From Lachnospiraceae bacterium (GTDB lineage: Bacteria; Bacillota; Clostridia; Lachnospirales; Lachnospiraceae): a DNA stretch of 64,000 bases. The notes beneath the pieces are model-generated. The model was not told the origin of the DNA. It did not search any database and saw only the letters and a list, made by a program, of their open reading frames with translations. A program made the position numbers and the translations under genes. This document shows, piece after piece, positions 62,209 through 64,000 of this stretch. Within the stretch, counting starts at the first letter, position 1, and every line of letters starts with the position of its first letter. The stretch is from the NCBI GenBank assembly GCA_910574285.1, contig CAJTAL010000015.1, positions 36,979 through 100,978 on the forward strand. The letters run 5' to 3'.

Positions 62209-63099
62209 ATGGAACTTCGGGTTTTGCAATATTTTCTTGTTGTTGCAAGGGAGGAAAATATCACTCGTGCCGCTGCGTTCCTTAACATTACCCAGCCGAC
62301 CCTGTCCAGACAGCTTATGCAGATGGAGGAGGAACTGGGCGTTAAGTTATTTCACAGGGGTAAGCATAATATCCTGCTGACAGAAGAAGGACTGCTGCTT
62401 CGCCGACGGGCACAGGAAATTGTAGACTTAACAATAAAAACAGAAAAAGAATTGAAACATGGCGCGGAAGTGATATCGGGGGAAATTGCAATCGGCTGTG
62501 GGGAAGCGCGGAATATGAAGCCGCTTTCTGAAATGATGGCGTCATTCCGGAGGAAATATCCTGATGTGAGTTTTCAGATTTATACAGCCATTGCAGATGA
62601 TGTAAAAGAACGGCTGGAAAACGGCATCCTGGATATGGGGCTTTTGCTGGAACCTGTAGAAATCAGCCGGTACCACTACGTGAGGATGCCTCTGGAAGAA
62701 AAATGGAGGGTGCTGATGCGCAAAGACTCCGCTCTGGCAGAAAAAGAACGGATCACGCCAAAGGATCTGGCAGGCTATCCCTTGATTATCGCGAAACGTC
62801 TGTCGGTGCGGAATGAACTGGAAAACTGGTTTAGACAGGCGGCGGAGGATCTGTGTATTGCCTGTACCTGCAATCTCTCACACAGCAACCAGATGGATAT
62901 GGTAGAAAACGGAGTTGGGGCAGCGCTGACAATGGACTTTTCCTGCAGCCATGATATGCTCTGCTTAAGGCCCTTCGAGCCGGAGCTGACAAGCGGATGC
63001 GTATTGGTATGGAAAAAGGATATGAAGCTTTCTCTCGTGATGACGCGGTTTGTCGCGCATGTAAAAGAATATTTGGAAAATAATTTTGTTCCACGATAA
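62209..63099 (+). CDS. LysR family transcriptional regulator
   Basis: A 296-residue regulator. The N-terminal winged helix reads LRVLQYFLVVAREENITRAAAFLNITQPTLSRQLMQMEEELG. The effector domain follows (EIAIGCGEARNMKPLSEMMASFRRKYPDVSF). The start is placed at 62209, where GGAGG lies 7 bases upstream, rather than 12 codons earlier. No divergent target gene lies beside it; the left neighbour is a sortase relic and the right is a transposase. The effector is unknown. Confidence 0.9.
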   Translation: MELRVLQYFLVVAREENITRAAAFLNITQPTLSRQLMQMEEELGVKLFHRGKHNILLTEEGLLLRRRAQEIVDLTIKTEKELKHGAEVISGEIAIGCGEARNMKPLSEMMASFRRKYPDVSFQIYTAIADDVKERLENGILDMGLLLEPVEISRYHYVRMPLEEKWRVLMRKDSALAEKERITPKDLAGYPLIIAKRLSVRNELENWFRQAAEDLCIACTCNLSHSNQMDMVENGVGAALTMDFSCSHDMLCLRPFEPELTSGCVLVWKKDMKLSLVMTRFVAHVKEYLENNFVPR

Positions 63100-63128
63100 A
63101 GTAAAAATAGTTTATTAGTGCCTGCTGA

Positions 63129-64000
63129 TTAAGCCACTATTACCAACTTCCCCGAAACCTCTTCGGGGAAGCCTCTTAAGAGACTCAACAAGGCGCAGAA
63201 AATCCTCCTCTGCATTTTGAAGAGGTTCGCTGTAAATACCGATAACGCTATTGAGGTCAGTTGGGTTTCCTCCAGTTTGGTTACGATTAATCCTAAGCCA
63301 TAACTATGTTTTTCAACACTGAATTCCCGTTCCACTTCAATACGGTCCGTATTATCTTGATATTCCTGTTTCTTCTCTATCTTTGACTGGTTTTTCTTCC
63401 CTGGCCGTCCCAGCTTGGGACCAGACATCCGAATCCCTTTGCTTTTACAAAACCTTCGGTTTTCTCTGGTCCTGTAGATCTGATCTACCAGTATCCGTTC
63501 TGGATAATGCCCAGTCCGGTTATAGTATCTCATAACCGCTTCCTGAAGGTAAATACTTTCATTGTATGCTTCAAATGAAATCTGTTCAATCCGGCTATAA
63601 CCTTTCTCATCTATGCTTAAGTCCAGTTTCGCTCCAAACTCTACCGGTGCTTTCGCTTTTCCCCTTACGATCGGGCGCAGCCACGGCTGACTGATACTTA
63701 CAATGCGATGTTCAACCGTATGCGTTTTGTTCTCATACATGTACAACTGTTGCTCATACAGTTTCATGATCGTCAGCAAAAACGGAATCTCCTTTTTGAC
63801 TGGCGCATAGCCCTTTTCCATATATTTCTCCAGATACCCAAGATTCCTCCGGACATAGGACAGCTGTTTCTTTACTGCCTTTCGCACCTGCTTTTTGGAA
63901 TGTTTCTTCCCTTTCGCAAAAGACAGATAGTCTTTCCGGGCTTTTCTGCGGTAACGTCTTGGTAATGGTAGTCCATAGGACTTACAAAACCGATAAATGA
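63129..64000 (-). CDS. IS5-type transposase, 5' end beyond the window
   Basis: The frame is open from 64000 to the stop at 63129 (290 codons shown). Visible DDE parts are GAKLDLSIDEKG, ERILVDQIYRTRENRRFC and the basic GPKLGRPGKK stretch, ending IFCALLSLLRGF. It belongs to the IS5-like group of transposases. Partial because it continues past the window. An inner start at 63887 is only a GTG inside the frame and is not preferred. Confidence 0.8.
   Translation of the reverse strand, partial: IYRFCKSYGLPLPRRYRRKARKDYLSFAKGKKHSKKQVRKAVKKQLSYVRRNLGYLEKYMEKGYAPVKKEIPFLLTIMKLYEQQLYMYENKTHTVEHRIVSISQPWLRPIVRGKAKAPVEFGAKLDLSIDEKGYSRIEQISFEAYNESIYLQEAVMRYYNRTGHYPERILVDQIYRTRENRRFCKSKGIRMSGPKLGRPGKKNQSKIEKKQEYQDNTDRIEVEREFSVEKHSYGLGLIVTKLEETQLTSIALSVFTANLFKMQRRIFCALLSLLRGFPEEVSGKLVIVA

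Overview
This window looks like the chromosome of a gut-type anaerobic Clostridia species, most likely a member of the Lachnospiraceae. The evidence is a pyruvate:ferredoxin oxidoreductase, an ATP-dependent PEP carboxykinase, a membrane pyrophosphatase, a 2-hydroxyacyl-CoA-dehydratase-type activator/reductase pair, strong AGGAGG ribosome sites, mid-range base composition, and small protein families (DUF3990/DUF3791, DUF6033/DUF3879-like) that I associate with this family. No rRNA, tRNA or CRISPR array was seen.

Layout. 0-6 kb: nitroreductase, proC and a divergent GntR regulator sharing a large palindrome; an ECF sigma factor with a DUF4179 membrane protein; a coupled DUF3990-DUF3791 pair. 6-14.7 kb: a sialic acid locus (aldolase, Gfo/Idh oxidoreductase, ABC importer and AraC regulator on the minus strand; YhcH, epimerase and ROK kinase on the plus strand). 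No sialidase is present, and the oxidoreductase plus ABC importer resemble the 2,7-anhydro-Neu5Ac route. 14.8-16.8 kb: a NhaC-type transporter behind a clear lysine riboswitch. 16.8-20.6 kb: an AAA/PD-(D/E)XK protein, an HTH-Uma2 fusion and an SDR. 20.7-23.9 kb: a tight three-gene operon (DUF262, DUF3696-type ATPase, unknown protein), a candidate defence system. 24-39 kb: central anaerobic metabolism (nifJ, SGNH hydrolase, two CobW-type GTPases, pckA, hppA, a double-cubane-type reductase with activator, DUF3343 and a cysteine desulfurase-like enzyme). 39.4-51.8 kb: a broken ATP-binding regulator beside an iteron-like motif array, truA, the ECF module (ecfT-ecfA2-ecfA1), a 162-bp near-palindrome, and assorted single genes.

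51.8-64 kb is accessory. It holds two paralogous, partly decayed copies of one operon: a GHKL histidine kinase whose 3' end overlaps a run of small charged proteins of unknown function, separated by a repeated two-hairpin intergenic element. Copy A (55.7-58.7 kb) has lost its kinase to an IS4-family insertion. Copy B (52.1-54.7 kb) keeps the kinase but has lost the central genes through an apparent paralogue-paralogue deletion. Beyond the IS lie an OmpR-type winged-helix fragment, an XRE fragment, a vapBC module bracketed by two copies of a sortase fragment, a LysR regulator, and a second transposase running off the window.

The best candidates for an undescribed system are the GHKL-linked small-protein array and the DUF262/DUF3696/unknown operon. 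All family names come from reading the translations; no database search was possible.
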